From assembly GCA_946478525.1 (NCBI GenBank), contig CAMLCH010000001.1, positions 1-64,000 on the forward strand: a DNA stretch of 64,000 nt. The letters are read 5' to 3'. The notes beneath the pieces were generated by a model. The model made no database searches. It was not told the DNA's origin and saw only the letters and a program-made list of their open reading frames with translations. This DNA is from Snodgrassella alvi_G (GTDB lineage: Bacteria; Pseudomonadota; Gammaproteobacteria; Burkholderiales; Neisseriaceae). Numbering within the stretch: position 1 is the first letter of the stretch; each line of letters starts with the position of its first letter. Shown in pieces: positions 54,140-63,673 of the stretch. Position numbers and translations under genes: made by a program.

Positions 54140-55504
54140 ATGATTAAATCTAAATCAAACACCATGAACTGGGGAAATTTATTAAGTACCCAACGTTTCA
54201 AACCAGAAAATGGTCAGATAGTACCGACTGTGACAGCCTCCAGTGAGGAAGGTGCTGAAGCTTTACGCACCGACTTTCATATTGATTATGATCGCGTGGT
54301 TTTTTCCAGTGGTTTTCGCAGGCTAGCACGTAAAACTCAGGTTCATCCGTTTGCTACTCATGATCATACCCATAATCGTCTGACACATAGCGTAGAAGTG
54401 GCCAGCGTGGGGCGAAGTTTGGGTAATCGAGTCGGGGTTATGCTCAGTAATGGTGGAATTTTGCCAGCCGGTAATCATCCTGCTGACATTGGCGCGATTG
54501 TACAGGTTGCTTGTTTGGCTCATGACTTTGGTAATCCTCCATTCGGGCATACCGGTGAAGATGCTTTGCGGGACTGGTTTCGTGATCCAAATCACAGTAT
54601 TTATCTGCAAGACTTAACTACTGCAGAACGTCATGATATTACAACATACGAAAACAATGCCCATAGTCTGAGGCTGGTCACCAGTTTAGAAATGTACCAA
54701 AATGACGGGGGGATGCGACTAACTGCCGCTGTTATTGGTGCCTTACTAAAATATCCATGGACCAGTTCTGCCGCACAAAGGGAAGGGAAATTCAATATTT
54801 ATCAAACCGAACTTCCCTTTATCAGATCAATTGCTGCGGAATTGGGATTGTTTACCATTGCTGAAAATCATTGGGTTCGCCACCCCTTATCATATTTGAT
54901 GGAGGCAGCAGATGATATTTGTTACGCTTTATTGGATTTGGAAGATGCCGTTGAACTGGAATTACTGCATGTAGATGAAGTAGAAAGAATACTCTCCAAA
55001 CTGACCAATCACGAATATTCATGGCAAACCTACAGTAGTCGTGAGCGGTGTGCACGGCTGCGCGGGGTAGCTATTGGTCGAGCGGTAGATAATATCGCCC
55101 AAACTTTCATTACCCATCATCGTGACTTACTACAGGGAACATTTCAGGGTGAAGATTTGCTGGCACTAGCTAGCCCTGATGTTAATGAAGCTTTAAATGG
55201 TGCGAAAGAGCTAGCCCGTACTCGAATATTCCGCCACCAAAGCAAATTGATCACGGAAATTGCTACCTTTCCTTGTCTGGCTTCTATACTCAATATACTG
55301 GTACCAGCAGTACATGACTATATCAAAACCTCATCAATCAGCCGTCGTCAGGAACTGGCGCTTTCATTATTGAAAGAACAAAAACTGACTAAAAATGACA
55401 GCTTATATCTGGCCTACATGAAAATACTCGATTTTGTCGGAAGCATGACTGACAATACAGCAGCAAAACTGGCACGCGAAGTATCTGGCATTGGTATGCT
55501 GTAA
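54140..55504 (+). CDS. dgt: Deoxyguanosinetriphosphate triphosphohydrolase
   Basis: This HD-domain protein of about 454 residues hydrolyses dGTP, or dNTPs, to the nucleoside and triphosphate. Visible motifs are FSSGFRRLARKTQVHPF, the HD residues in RLTHSVEVASVGR and ACLAHDFGNPPFGHTGEDALRD, and YLMEAADDICYALLDLEDAVE. The long form fits Dgt of gamma/betaproteobacteria. Starts at 54140 and 54164 are both possible; neither has a good Shine-Dalgarno. Confidence 0.93.
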   Translation: MIKSKSNTMNWGNLLSTQRFKPENGQIVPTVTASSEEGAEALRTDFHIDYDRVVFSSGFRRLARKTQVHPFATHDHTHNRLTHSVEVASVGRSLGNRVGVMLSNGGILPAGNHPADIGAIVQVACLAHDFGNPPFGHTGEDALRDWFRDPNHSIYLQDLTTAERHDITTYENNAHSLRLVTSLEMYQNDGGMRLTAAVIGALLKYPWTSSAAQREGKFNIYQTELPFIRSIAAELGLFTIAENHWVRHPLSYLMEAADDICYALLDLEDAVELELLHVDEVERILSKLTNHEYSWQTYSSRERCARLRGVAIGRAVDNIAQTFITHHRDLLQGTFQGEDLLALASPDVNEALNGAKELARTRIFRHQSKLITEIATFPCLASILNILVPAVHDYIKTSSISRRQELALSLLKEQKLTKNDSLYLAYMKILDFVGSMTDNTAAKLAREVSGIGML

Positions 55505-55586
55505 AATTTCGTCTAAATTAACAAGTAAATAATTTTATAAAACAAATAACTAAATTGTAATCACTAAATTAATTTTATTTTAGTAC

Positions 55587-55620
55587 TTGTCAAATGTCAG
55601 TAAATTGCGTATTATCGCGC
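55587..55620 (+). promoter_or_regulatory. tRNA operon promoter with GC-rich discriminator
   Basis: TTGTCA (55587-55592) and TATTAT (55610-55615) are separated by 17 bases. The -10 is followed by CGCGC, a GC-rich discriminator expected of stringently controlled stable-RNA promoters. It lies about 45 bases before tRNA-Arg. Confidence 0.8.
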
Positions 55621-55661
55621 TTCTTGATTTTCGCTAACTCTGAAAAGAGTTCGCCAATACT

Positions 55662-55738
55662 GCACCCGTAGCTCAGTTGGATAGAGTATCTGGCTACGAA
55701 CCAGAGGGTCGGGCGTTCGAATCGCTCCGGGTGCACCA
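55662..55738 (+). tRNA. tRNA-Arg(ACG)
   Basis: A complete cloverleaf of 77 bases with encoded CCA: acceptor GCACCCG pairs with CGGGTGC, and the anticodon loop CTACGAA gives anticodon ACG (inosine-modified in bacteria). The T arm includes GTTCGAATC. Confidence 0.97.
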
Positions 55739-55748
55739 TCAAGTTAAG

Positions 55749-55823
55749 GCGCCCATCGTCTAGCGGTTAGGACATCGCCCTTTCACGGCGGTAACAGGGG
55801 TTCGATTCCCCTTGGGCGTGCCA
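55749..55823 (+). tRNA. tRNA-Glu(TTC)
   Basis: 75 bases with encoded CCA. Acceptor GCGCCCA pairs with TGGGCGT with a G-U at the first pair. The anticodon loop CTTTCAC gives TTC. It is ten bases after tRNA-Arg and shares its transcript. Confidence 0.96.
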
Positions 55824-55832
55824 GATTTCGAA

Positions 55833-55864
55833 AAACCTGTCTGATATTCAGACAGGTTTTTTTC
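55833..55864 (+). terminator. Terminator of the tRNA operon
   Basis: AAACCTGTCTG (55833-55843), loop ATATT and CAGACAGGTTT (55849-55859) are followed by more T. It contains a TTCAGACAGG word resembling the wadsworthii-type uptake sequence. Confidence 0.92.
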
Positions 55865-55958
55865 TTTAAAAATATTCCCACTTGGTAGCTCTAAACCAAA
55901 TACATCATTTTCCTGTCAGAACAAATTTATTAGTCATTAACGGTATAACGTTTATTGT

Positions 55959-57995
55959 TTATACACCAAGATAGGCAGCTCGCTGAGAAAGCCAGCGGTG
56001 CAAATGTTTTTTTACTACCTCAGGTTGCTGAGCAATTAGAACGGGAGCCAGATCACGAGCCTTTTCCAATAAGGGTAAATCTTCTTCAAGATTAGCAAAA
56101 CGTAACATTGGCACACCACTTTGCCGTGCACCAAGAAATTCCCCAGGACCACGAATATTCAGATCTTGACGGGCAATTTCAAAACCATCAGTATTTTCAT
56201 ATATCACTTTTAATCTGGCTTTAGCCAAGTCGCTTAATGGTTCACTAAATATCAATACACAGCGACTCGCTGCAGCACCACGTCCGACCCGACCACGCAG
56301 CTGATGTAATTGCGCTAATCCCATGCGTTCAGCATGTTCAATAACCATCAAACTGGCATTGGGAACATCTACACCGACTTCAATCACCGTTGTTGCTACC
56401 AGTACTTGTATTTCTCCTTGAACAAATGAAGCCATCACAGCTGCTTTTTCAGCTGCTTTCAAACGTCCATGGACAAGACCGATGTTAAGATTAGGCAACG
56501 ATTTTTGTAGCTCGGCGACAGTATCAACTGCGGTTTGTAGTTGTAAAACTTCAGATTCTTCAATTAAGGGGCATACCCAATACACCTGCCTGCCTTGTGC
56601 ACAGGTATGACTAACTAATTTTTCCACCTCTGTACGGCGGCTACTGTTAACCAGACGCGTGACAATAGGTGTTCTTCCCGGTGGCAATTCATCAATTACG
56701 GACACATCCAGATCGGCAAAAAAACTCATTGCCAAAGTTCGGGGAATTGGTGTAGCAGACATCATTAGCTGATGGACATCTTCGCCCTTATTTTTTAAAG
56801 CTAACCGTTGAGTGACACCAAAGCGATGCTGTTCATCAACAATGACCAGACCCAGATTCTGAAACTGTACATCTTCCTGAAACAAAGCATGGGTGCCAAT
56901 AGCCAGCTGAGCTGTACCGTTAGCCAGTAAGCTTTTGGTTTCTTCCTTGGCTTTCTTGCGCATACTGCCGGATAACCACGCAATTTGAATACCCAGTGGT
57001 GCAAACCATTGCTGAAATTTCAGATAATGTTGTTCAGCCAGAATCTCTGTCGGAGCCATTACTGCTACCTGAAAACCAGCCTCAATAGCTATGGCTGCAG
57101 CGAGGGCGCAAACTATAGTCTTACCACTACCCACATCACCCTGTAACAAACGATGCATGGGGTGATTTTGCGACAAATCAAATCTAATTTCCCCGATTGC
57201 GCGTTGTTGTGCGCCAGTTAATTTAAAACCCAGATTAGATAATAATGGTTCACTGATATGACCATCATCTTTTAAGGCCAGCGCATGACCATTCAAACGT
57301 TGCTGACGCGCCAGGCGCATCGATAATTGCTGGGCAAGTAATTCATCAAATTTCAGCCGTTGCCATGCCGGTAAAGTACCTTCATGCAGATCGCGCGGAG
57401 AAAATTGAGGAGGTGGGGAATGCAGAAAATGCAGACTTTCCTGTAATGCAGGCAATTGTAATTGCTCTAACAGAGAGGCAGGCAAAGTATCATCTGCAGG
57501 CAAATGTTGTAAAGCAGCATTGATTAGGCGACGTAGGGTTGGTTGATTTAAGCCATTAACAGTAGGGTAAACAGGGGTCAAACTTTCTGCTAAGCCTTTT
57601 TCTGTATCAGAACGAATGCGAGGATGTACCATTTCATCGCCGAAAAAACCATGGCGGATTTCGCCAAGCGCCCGAATAACATTGCCTTCTGCCAGTTGTT
57701 TTTGCTGAGTAGGATAAAAATGGATAAAGCGTAAATAGAGTACGTGTCCGGAAACATCTTTTACCTGTACCACCAATTGACGACGCGGACGAAACTGAAT
57801 TTGCTGATGTATAACAGTTGCTTCAATTTGTACCGGTACGCCAATCTGTGCATCTGCAATAGGTGTAATATGAGTTTCATCTTCATAGCGCGATGGTAAA
57901 TGTAAAGCCAGATCCCAGATATTCCCAATATTGAGTTTGGCTAATTTCGATAGCGTGGTAGCGCTGACAGTAAAAGGAAAATGATTATCGGACAT
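55959..57995 (-). CDS. recG: ATP-dependent DNA helicase RecG
   Basis: RecG regresses stalled forks and branch-migrates Holliday junctions. The 678-residue protein has the N-terminal wedge/OB domain (about 1-180) and Walker A LLQGDVGSGKTIVCALAAA (about 285). It has the DEQH box (VIVDEQHRFGVTQR), MMSATPIPRTL, and the helicase C motifs including QLRGRVGRGAAASRCVLIF and the RecG C-terminal FEIARQDLNIRGPGEFLGARQSG. The length is usual for betaproteobacterial RecG. It is convergent with the tRNA operon and apparently monocistronic. Confidence 0.97.
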   Translation of the reverse strand: MSDNHFPFTVSATTLSKLAKLNIGNIWDLALHLPSRYEDETHITPIADAQIGVPVQIEATVIHQQIQFRPRRQLVVQVKDVSGHVLYLRFIHFYPTQQKQLAEGNVIRALGEIRHGFFGDEMVHPRIRSDTEKGLAESLTPVYPTVNGLNQPTLRRLINAALQHLPADDTLPASLLEQLQLPALQESLHFLHSPPPQFSPRDLHEGTLPAWQRLKFDELLAQQLSMRLARQQRLNGHALALKDDGHISEPLLSNLGFKLTGAQQRAIGEIRFDLSQNHPMHRLLQGDVGSGKTIVCALAAAIAIEAGFQVAVMAPTEILAEQHYLKFQQWFAPLGIQIAWLSGSMRKKAKEETKSLLANGTAQLAIGTHALFQEDVQFQNLGLVIVDEQHRFGVTQRLALKNKGEDVHQLMMSATPIPRTLAMSFFADLDVSVIDELPPGRTPIVTRLVNSSRRTEVEKLVSHTCAQGRQVYWVCPLIEESEVLQLQTAVDTVAELQKSLPNLNIGLVHGRLKAAEKAAVMASFVQGEIQVLVATTVIEVGVDVPNASLMVIEHAERMGLAQLHQLRGRVGRGAAASRCVLIFSEPLSDLAKARLKVIYENTDGFEIARQDLNIRGPGEFLGARQSGVPMLRFANLEEDLPLLEKARDLAPVLIAQQPEVVKKHLHRWLSQRAAYLGV

Positions 57996-58796
57996 ATCAA
58001 AATATTAAACGGATATTGAAATCATAATGGAAAAAATATAAAAATTTTTCAAAAAATCTTGTGCAAAAGAATTAAGCAATTTCTTTAATATGGTGTTCTC
58101 AATCAAATTTTCATCACTCACACAAAAGCATTCTGATATCCATATCCCTATATTCCTAACAAAAATAAAACGGTTTGTTATTCATTCTATAGCTATTTTG
58201 TAAGAAAGAATACATATGGGTGTAAACGCCATATCAACAATATTGATAATCAATATGGTCAACAAGCTGGTACATCAAACATAGCTAAATCTTGTGTTCA
58301 AGTATTTCAGCCAACCTATAAGGCTAAAATTCATTTTATTAATGTTAGCATTAGTTTTTTAAATATAATTAATTCGCCAATTAAAAACGCTAATTTTCAA
58401 TACTCCTTGTTTATTATAAGCAAGCCTTTTTATATTCCATTGGTATAAATAATGAATTAATCAAACTAGAGCTTACTACAATCACAAATACTTTTGAGTA
58501 GTAGGCAAAAGTCGTTTTAAGCTGAAATTTTGCTAAAAAATTACTCTATTGCTTCCATTTCTTGTTTAACTAATTTTAGTTTGATGACAAACTTGCCATA
58601 AATGAATAGAAATGAATATTCTGTATCTAATTCCTAATAATAAGTACTCGACTAATCCAGAATCAATGCGCTGTAAAAAGCAGCAAATATTTTTCAAAAT
58701 GTTCATTTTACTGCACTTCACTTATATTATTTAATTTTTCTAATTTGGCAGCATCATAATTAATCATCAGCTCATTAATGTTTACACCTATATAAA
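57996..58796. other. Long AT-rich intergenic stretch, no gene seen
   Basis: About 800 bases between recG and the ilvD terminator with only short random frames. The recG promoter should be at the left end. No IS remnant or RNA was recognised. Confidence 0.4.
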
Positions 58797-58832
58797 AACA
58801 GTTCTGTTAAATACCCATTTAACAGAACTGTT
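58797..58832 (-). terminator. Terminator of ilvD
   Basis: A 16-bp perfect stem (58797-58812 with 58817-58832) and a 4-base loop ACCC lie 25 bases after the ilvD stop. On the minus strand it runs into TGTTTTTATA-like sequence. It is the strongest hairpin in the window. Confidence 0.92.
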
Positions 58833-58856
58833 ATCATGCATATCAAAATCGTTATC

Positions 58857-60725
58857 TTAATCCTGTCGCTCCACCTGCGTTACGTCGCGTACAGCTCCGG
58901 TATCTGCGCTGGTAGTCATAGCAGCATATGCACGTAATGCCACCGATACCTGTCGTTGTCGGTCAAGTGGTTTCCAAGCTCGTGATCCACGGCTCTCCAT
59001 TTCAGCGCGGCGTTGTTGCAATTGTTCATCAGAAACCGCTAAATTAATACGTCGTTGTGGAATATCAATTTCAATGATATCACCTTCATGTACCAAACCG
59101 ATATTACCGCCTTCGGCTGCTTCAGGTGATGCGTGCCCAATAGACAAACCGGATGTTCCACCGGAAAAACGACCATCAGTAAGTAGAGCACAAGCCTTGC
59201 CCAAGCCTTTCGATTTCAGATAGCTAGTCGGATAAAGCATCTCTTGCATACCGGGACCACCTTTGGGTCCTTCATAGCGAATAACAACCACATCGCCAGC
59301 GACAATCTTATTACCTAGAATGGCAGCTACCGCTGCTTCCTGACTCTCAAATACCCGGGCGCGGCCAGTAAATTTCAAAATACTGTCATCTACACCAGCC
59401 GTTTTCACTACACAACCACGTTCGGCTAGATTGCCGAACAAGACTGCTAAACCACCATCCTGTGAATAAGCATGCTGTTTGTCACGAATACAGCCATTTT
59501 CCCGATCCAGATCCAGTGTTGGCCACAAATTATTCTGGGAAAAGGGTTCAGTTGTTCTGATCCCGCCAGGGGCGGCCTGATAACGTTGTTTCGCTTCCGT
59601 ATTCTCGGCATTGCTAATGTCCCAATGGGTAATGGCATCTCCTAAAGTGGCCATATGTACCGTGGATACCGAAGTATCCAGTAAGCCGGCACGATTTAAT
59701 TCCGCCAAAATAGCCATAACGCCACCGGCACGATGAACATCTTCCATGTGATATTTCTGCGTTGCTGGTGCCACTTTACACAAGCAGGGCACATGCTTAC
59801 TCAATTGGTCTATATCTGCCATCTTAAAATTAACTCCGGCTTCAGTGGCAGCTGCCAGCAGATGCAATACCGTATTGGTTGATCCGCCCATAGCAATATC
59901 CAGACTCATCGCATTATTAAAAGCAGCCTTAGTAGCAATACTACGTGGCAGTACGCTAGCGTCATCCTCTTCATAATATCTCTTAGCTAGACTAACAATA
60001 CGACGACCAGCTTCGAGAAATAATTCTTTACGTAATGCATGTGTAGCCAGCAGTGAACCATTGCCCGGTAAAGAAAGACCTAATGCTTCGGTCAGACAGT
60101 TCATTGAATTAGCGGTAAACATACCTGAGCAGGAACCACATGTAGGGCAGGCACTACGTTCTACCATTGCTACAGTTTCATCACTAATCTTATCGTTACC
60201 CGCTTCTATCATCGCATCAATAAGATCCAGTTTACGCATGCTTTTCTGACCATCACTGCTGCCAATGATTTTTCCGGCTTCCATAGGTCCGCCAGAAACA
60301 AAAATGGTCGGAATATTCAGACGCATAGAAGCCATCAGCATGCCCGGTGTGATCTTGTCACAGTTAGATATACATATCAGTGCATCAGCACAATGAGCAT
60401 TGACCATATATTCAACACTATCAGCAATTAAATCGCGTGAGGGCAAACTATAGAGCATACCTTCATGTCCCATCGCAATGCCATCATCAACAGCAATAGT
60501 ATTAAATTCCTTAGCGATACCACCTGATTTTTCAATTTCACGGGCAACTAACTGACCAATGTTGTGTAAATGAACATGTCCTGGTACAAATTGAGTAAAC
60601 GAGTTAGCAACTGCAATAATGGGTTTACCGAAATCATTTTCACCAACACCGGTGGCACGCCAGAGTGCACGGGCGCCGGCCATATTTCGACCATGAGTAG
60701 AAGTTTGAGAACGATATCGTGGCAT
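58857..60725 (-). CDS. ilvD: Dihydroxy-acid dehydratase
   Basis: IlvD dehydrates 2,3-dihydroxy-isovalerate and its C6 homologue to the keto acids of valine, leucine and isoleucine. The 622-residue protein has the Fe-S cluster cysteines in ISNCDKITPGM and CPTCGSCSGMFTANSMNCL, and GGSTNTVLHLLA. It also has DGRFSGGTSGLSIGHASPEAAEGG. The N-terminus MPRYRSQTSTHGRNMAGARALWRATG is typical. No leader peptide rich in Ile/Leu/Val codons was found upstream. Confidence 0.97.
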   Translation of the reverse strand: MPRYRSQTSTHGRNMAGARALWRATGVGENDFGKPIIAVANSFTQFVPGHVHLHNIGQLVAREIEKSGGIAKEFNTIAVDDGIAMGHEGMLYSLPSRDLIADSVEYMVNAHCADALICISNCDKITPGMLMASMRLNIPTIFVSGGPMEAGKIIGSSDGQKSMRKLDLIDAMIEAGNDKISDETVAMVERSACPTCGSCSGMFTANSMNCLTEALGLSLPGNGSLLATHALRKELFLEAGRRIVSLAKRYYEEDDASVLPRSIATKAAFNNAMSLDIAMGGSTNTVLHLLAAATEAGVNFKMADIDQLSKHVPCLCKVAPATQKYHMEDVHRAGGVMAILAELNRAGLLDTSVSTVHMATLGDAITHWDISNAENTEAKQRYQAAPGGIRTTEPFSQNNLWPTLDLDRENGCIRDKQHAYSQDGGLAVLFGNLAERGCVVKTAGVDDSILKFTGRARVFESQEAAVAAILGNKIVAGDVVVIRYEGPKGGPGMQEMLYPTSYLKSKGLGKACALLTDGRFSGGTSGLSIGHASPEAAEGGNIGLVHEGDIIEIDIPQRRINLAVSDEQLQQRRAEMESRGSRAWKPLDRQRQVSVALRAYAAMTTSADTGAVRDVTQVERQD

Positions 60726-61251
60726 TTGAGAGTTCCTAATATAAATTTTTTTCTAAAAATGTAAATCAACCTTCAAATAGTATACAGGCAGCTCAATATT
60801 GTAAACTTAATACTGTATTTAACTAAAAATAGTTATTCCGAAAATTCCCTAGGCCAATGTGAATATAAATCAAAACAATATTCGAATTTATTCTATCGTC
60901 CGTATACGAAAGATAGTTTAGTCAATTACCATTTATATAATTATCAGTTGGTTTAAATACTCTTCATTACTGATAATCAAATCAGTAAAAATCTCAAGCT
61001 AAAGCAGCTAAAATTGAGATATAACTGCCCATCATTTGCCGATTATCTTTTTTCCCTATGTAAATAAATTTCTATTTATTTAGCTAAAACAACTTATTGG
61101 TACTAGGTAGCTATTATTTCTATGGAAAAATGAGAGCAGTTTTTCTATGAATTGAATATCCTTTTTGAATATGCTTATTTAAAGAAATATTTACAAAGTA
61201 GTTAACTATTATAATTAATTTTCCAGTAAAAAATTCTATTTAATTCATCTT
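60726..61251. other. ilvD promoter region and AT-rich spacer
   Basis: The DNA upstream of ilvD and downstream of the RDD gene has no further gene. No T-box, leader peptide or good promoter could be fixed by eye. Confidence 0.4.
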
Positions 61252-61935
61252 CTATACCTTTACAACAACGGTGTGAGCCAAATAATCTTGTAAAGTGCGA
61301 TGATTGTTTTTTTTATTGAAGAGCATGATAAAACAAATGAATGGAAAAAGAAACTTAGCTAATAATAAAAGGAATTTAGATAATTTTGCAGCGTGTAGTA
61401 TATTAATTATAGTAGTTGATCGTAATGCTATTAAGATTTGGTCGATTGGTAAAAAAAATAATGCTAAACTAATAGTAGCAATTATATTGAATATAATTTC
61501 GCGGTTAAATACGATAATTGCAAATCCTGAACTTTGCCCTGAAGTACTGATCACTCTAATTTTCATTATTTTTTTACCAATGGATTGCCCAGTTAGACTC
61601 ATTTGCACCGCTTGCCAAATAAACAATAGGAAGATAGGGCATAAAATATACCAAAATATATAAAATGAATCATAAGGTCCATCAGCAAAGATTAATTGTC
61701 TAAGAAAATAGATTGGCTTTGTTGAATCATTGTCTGAAAGAAACCATAATTCAAAAGCCTTACCTTCATCCGTCCCTACTCTATTTTCAATTTCATACTC
61801 AAACCGTGAATTATAAACATGCATTCCTATATATAAAATTAAATTATAAATAGTAATATTAATCAGGTATGCTGCAATTCTTTGCCAAGGTGAGGCTAAT
61901 TCCACCTTGGCATTATTCTCAGTAATATAATGCAT
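61252..61935 (-). CDS. RDD-family membrane protein, paralogue A
   Basis: This 227-residue membrane protein has the RDD domain: ELASPWQRIAAYLINITIYNL opens the first helix and LTGQSIGKKIMKIRVISTSG is the signature between helices. Two further hydrophobic stretches and the C-terminal NNHRTLQDYLAHTVVVKV follow. The usual R-D-D Arg is kept (WQR), but the first Asp is replaced by Asn. The RDD family includes ion transporters and uncharacterised proteins. It is 43-48% AT-rich-looking and is followed by a similar gene, so a duplication is likely. Confidence 0.82.
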   Translation of the reverse strand: MHYITENNAKVELASPWQRIAAYLINITIYNLILYIGMHVYNSRFEYEIENRVGTDEGKAFELWFLSDNDSTKPIYFLRQLIFADGPYDSFYIFWYILCPIFLLFIWQAVQMSLTGQSIGKKIMKIRVISTSGQSSGFAIIVFNREIIFNIIATISLALFFLPIDQILIALRSTTIINILHAAKLSKFLLLLAKFLFPFICFIMLFNKKNNHRTLQDYLAHTVVVKV

Positions 61936-62103
61936 AAGTTTATGACTTCATTTAATAATGGCTCAGTAATAATGGTCAATCCGTTAAAAATAGCTGAATT
62001 AAGCATTTAAGATATCATTTTATATTAAATGTATCGATTTATTCCAGATCATATATCAATTATTTAGTACCTATGAAAATTCAGCTAATTATAATTTTCT
62101 GGA

Positions 62104-62739
62104 TTAGGCTTTAATAACCAATGTTTTGGCTAAATAATCCTGAAGTGTACGTCGATTATTATTTGTTATAAATAGCATAATTAAGCAAGCTATTGGCGTG
62201 ATATATCCGAAAGAAAATTCGAAAAATTCTTCATCCATATGTAATACTCTAACAAATAATAAACCTAATATTAACAAAATAATGTTAACAATTAGATTAA
62301 AAAGTATTTCTCTAACTAATACAGTTCCTATGAAACCGGGGTTTTGTCCATTCTCTCCAATAACTTTAATATTCATGATCCTTTTACCAATAGACTGTCC
62401 ATATTTACTCATCAAGGGAAACTGTATAATAGTTAAAATTAATAGGGGTATAAATAAATATATAAAAAAAGTTATAAAGAACGATAGGTTAATTGTCATA
62501 ATTTGATCATTTGTTATTTGTTTTACTATTTGAGTGACATTATTATCAACATTATTACCAGATACTAAAATAAAAATAATTAAACCTACTATACAGACAA
62601 GAGTTGCTATCAATGAATTAATTAAAGAGGCTAAAATTCTTTCCCAGGGCGAAGCTAAGACAATCTCAATCTCTTTATCCGAATTAACGGGATTATTTTG
62701 ATTTACAATTAAATTTGAGTTGTTTTGATAGACATCCAT
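62104..62739 (-). CDS. RDD-family membrane protein, paralogue B
   Basis: This protein of about 211 residues is built like its neighbour: VLASPWERILASLINSLIATL, KYGQSIGKRIMNIKVIGENGQNPGF and NNNRRTLQDYLAKTLVIKA are shared almost motif for motif. It also has an Asn-rich hydrophilic N-terminus. ATG 62739 is chosen, with GAG AAC spacing upstream, over TTG 62757. It is transcribed before paralogue A in the same direction, with about 170 bases between them. Function unknown. Confidence 0.82.
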   Translation of the reverse strand: MDVYQNNSNLIVNQNNPVNSDKEIEIVLASPWERILASLINSLIATLVCIVGLIIFILVSGNNVDNNVTQIVKQITNDQIMTINLSFFITFFIYLFIPLLILTIIQFPLMSKYGQSIGKRIMNIKVIGENGQNPGFIGTVLVREILFNLIVNIILLILGLLFVRVLHMDEEFFEFSFGYITPIACLIMLFITNNNRRTLQDYLAKTLVIKA

Positions 62740-62969
62740 TTTGTTCTCAATTATCAATTTTATTTATGATAATTTAAATTATACATAATATTGGTAAATA
62801 TATTTGTATCAAGATATCTTTTGTATTGATTTCATTTCTTGGTTAGCATATTTTTATAATTATATACAATCTAATGTATATAACCCTTAAATTTTTCAAT
62901 TTTAATAAACCTAATACTCTTTATCATAATGACTATCAAGTATGATATATATAATATAGAACGCAGGTG

Positions 62970-63150
62970 TTAAATTTGTATTTATTTAAAAATATGCAAT
63001 AAGCAAAAAAATAATCGGAAAATGGTTAGAGATGTATAATCTGAAAGACCGCGTAAACAATAAATAATATGATAAAAGTTGAATAAAGAAACATCAAACA
63101 ATTGACATGACTATATTATTGATTTGTATGCTAACAATGAGATATTTACA
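62970..63150 (+). pseudogene. IS3-type transposase remnant, copy 2 (3' end only)
   Basis: The sequence parallels positions 24574-24755: a run of shared words such as TATTTAAAAAT, TGCAATAAG, ATGGTTAGA or TTGGTTAGA, CTGAAAGACCG, ACATGA and GATATTTACA in the same order. It represents the last 40 or so codons of the same OrfB and the flanking element end, heavily mutated. Confidence 0.75.
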
Positions 63151-63181
63151 TATTGATTGATTTGATTCAAAAAATACAATA

Positions 63182-63207
63182 ACAGGTACCAATAAATCGA
63201 TACCTGT
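63182..63207 (-). terminator. Probable terminator of the ribH-nusB operon
   Basis: ACAGGTA (63182-63188) and TACCTGT (63201-63207) form a 7-bp stem with a 12-base loop 29 bases after nusB. A T-rich run (TATTTTTTG) follows on the minus strand a few bases later. Confidence 0.55.
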
Positions 63208-63235
63208 ATTATAAAAATTGGTTGAGTGAAAAAGA

Positions 63236-63652
63236 TTAGGGTCTTAATTCGGTAGAAAGTTTATCTAATATCCCATTGATAAATTTATAGCCATCAGTGC
63301 CACCAAAAATTTTAGTAATTTCAATGGCTTCATTAATAATGACCGGATGAGGAGTTTCGGGCATGGCGGATAATTCATGACATGCCATGAGTAAAACAGC
63401 TCGTTCAACGGCATTGAGTTCATCTTCATGACGGTCAAGCAGCGGACGAATACGTTTCATGTATTCACGCTGATTATTATAAGCACCAAAGAAAATCTGG
63501 TTAAATAGTTCATTATCTGCTTTAGAAAAATGTTCATTATCACGAATATTCTGAGCAATGATTGCAGCAGATTCATCTTTGTTGAGTTGCGCCTGATACA
63601 ATGCTTGTACCGCAAACTGACGCGCTCGGCGGCGCGGGGTAATCATTGACAT
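63236..63652 (-). CDS. nusB: Transcription antitermination factor NusB
   Basis: This 138-residue all-helical protein matches NusB: RRRARQFAVQALYQAQ at the N-terminus, FFGAYNNQREYMKRIRPLLDR, LNAVERAVLLMACHEL and PHPVIINEAIEITKIFGGTDGYKFINGILDKL. With NusE it binds boxA RNA for rRNA antitermination. It follows ribH by 21 bases, a common operon order in proteobacteria. Confidence 0.96.
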   Translation of the reverse strand: MSMITPRRRARQFAVQALYQAQLNKDESAAIIAQNIRDNEHFSKADNELFNQIFFGAYNNQREYMKRIRPLLDRHEDELNAVERAVLLMACHELSAMPETPHPVIINEAIEITKIFGGTDGYKFINGILDKLSTELRP

Positions 63653-63673
63653 AGGTAACGTGTCCTTTATAAA

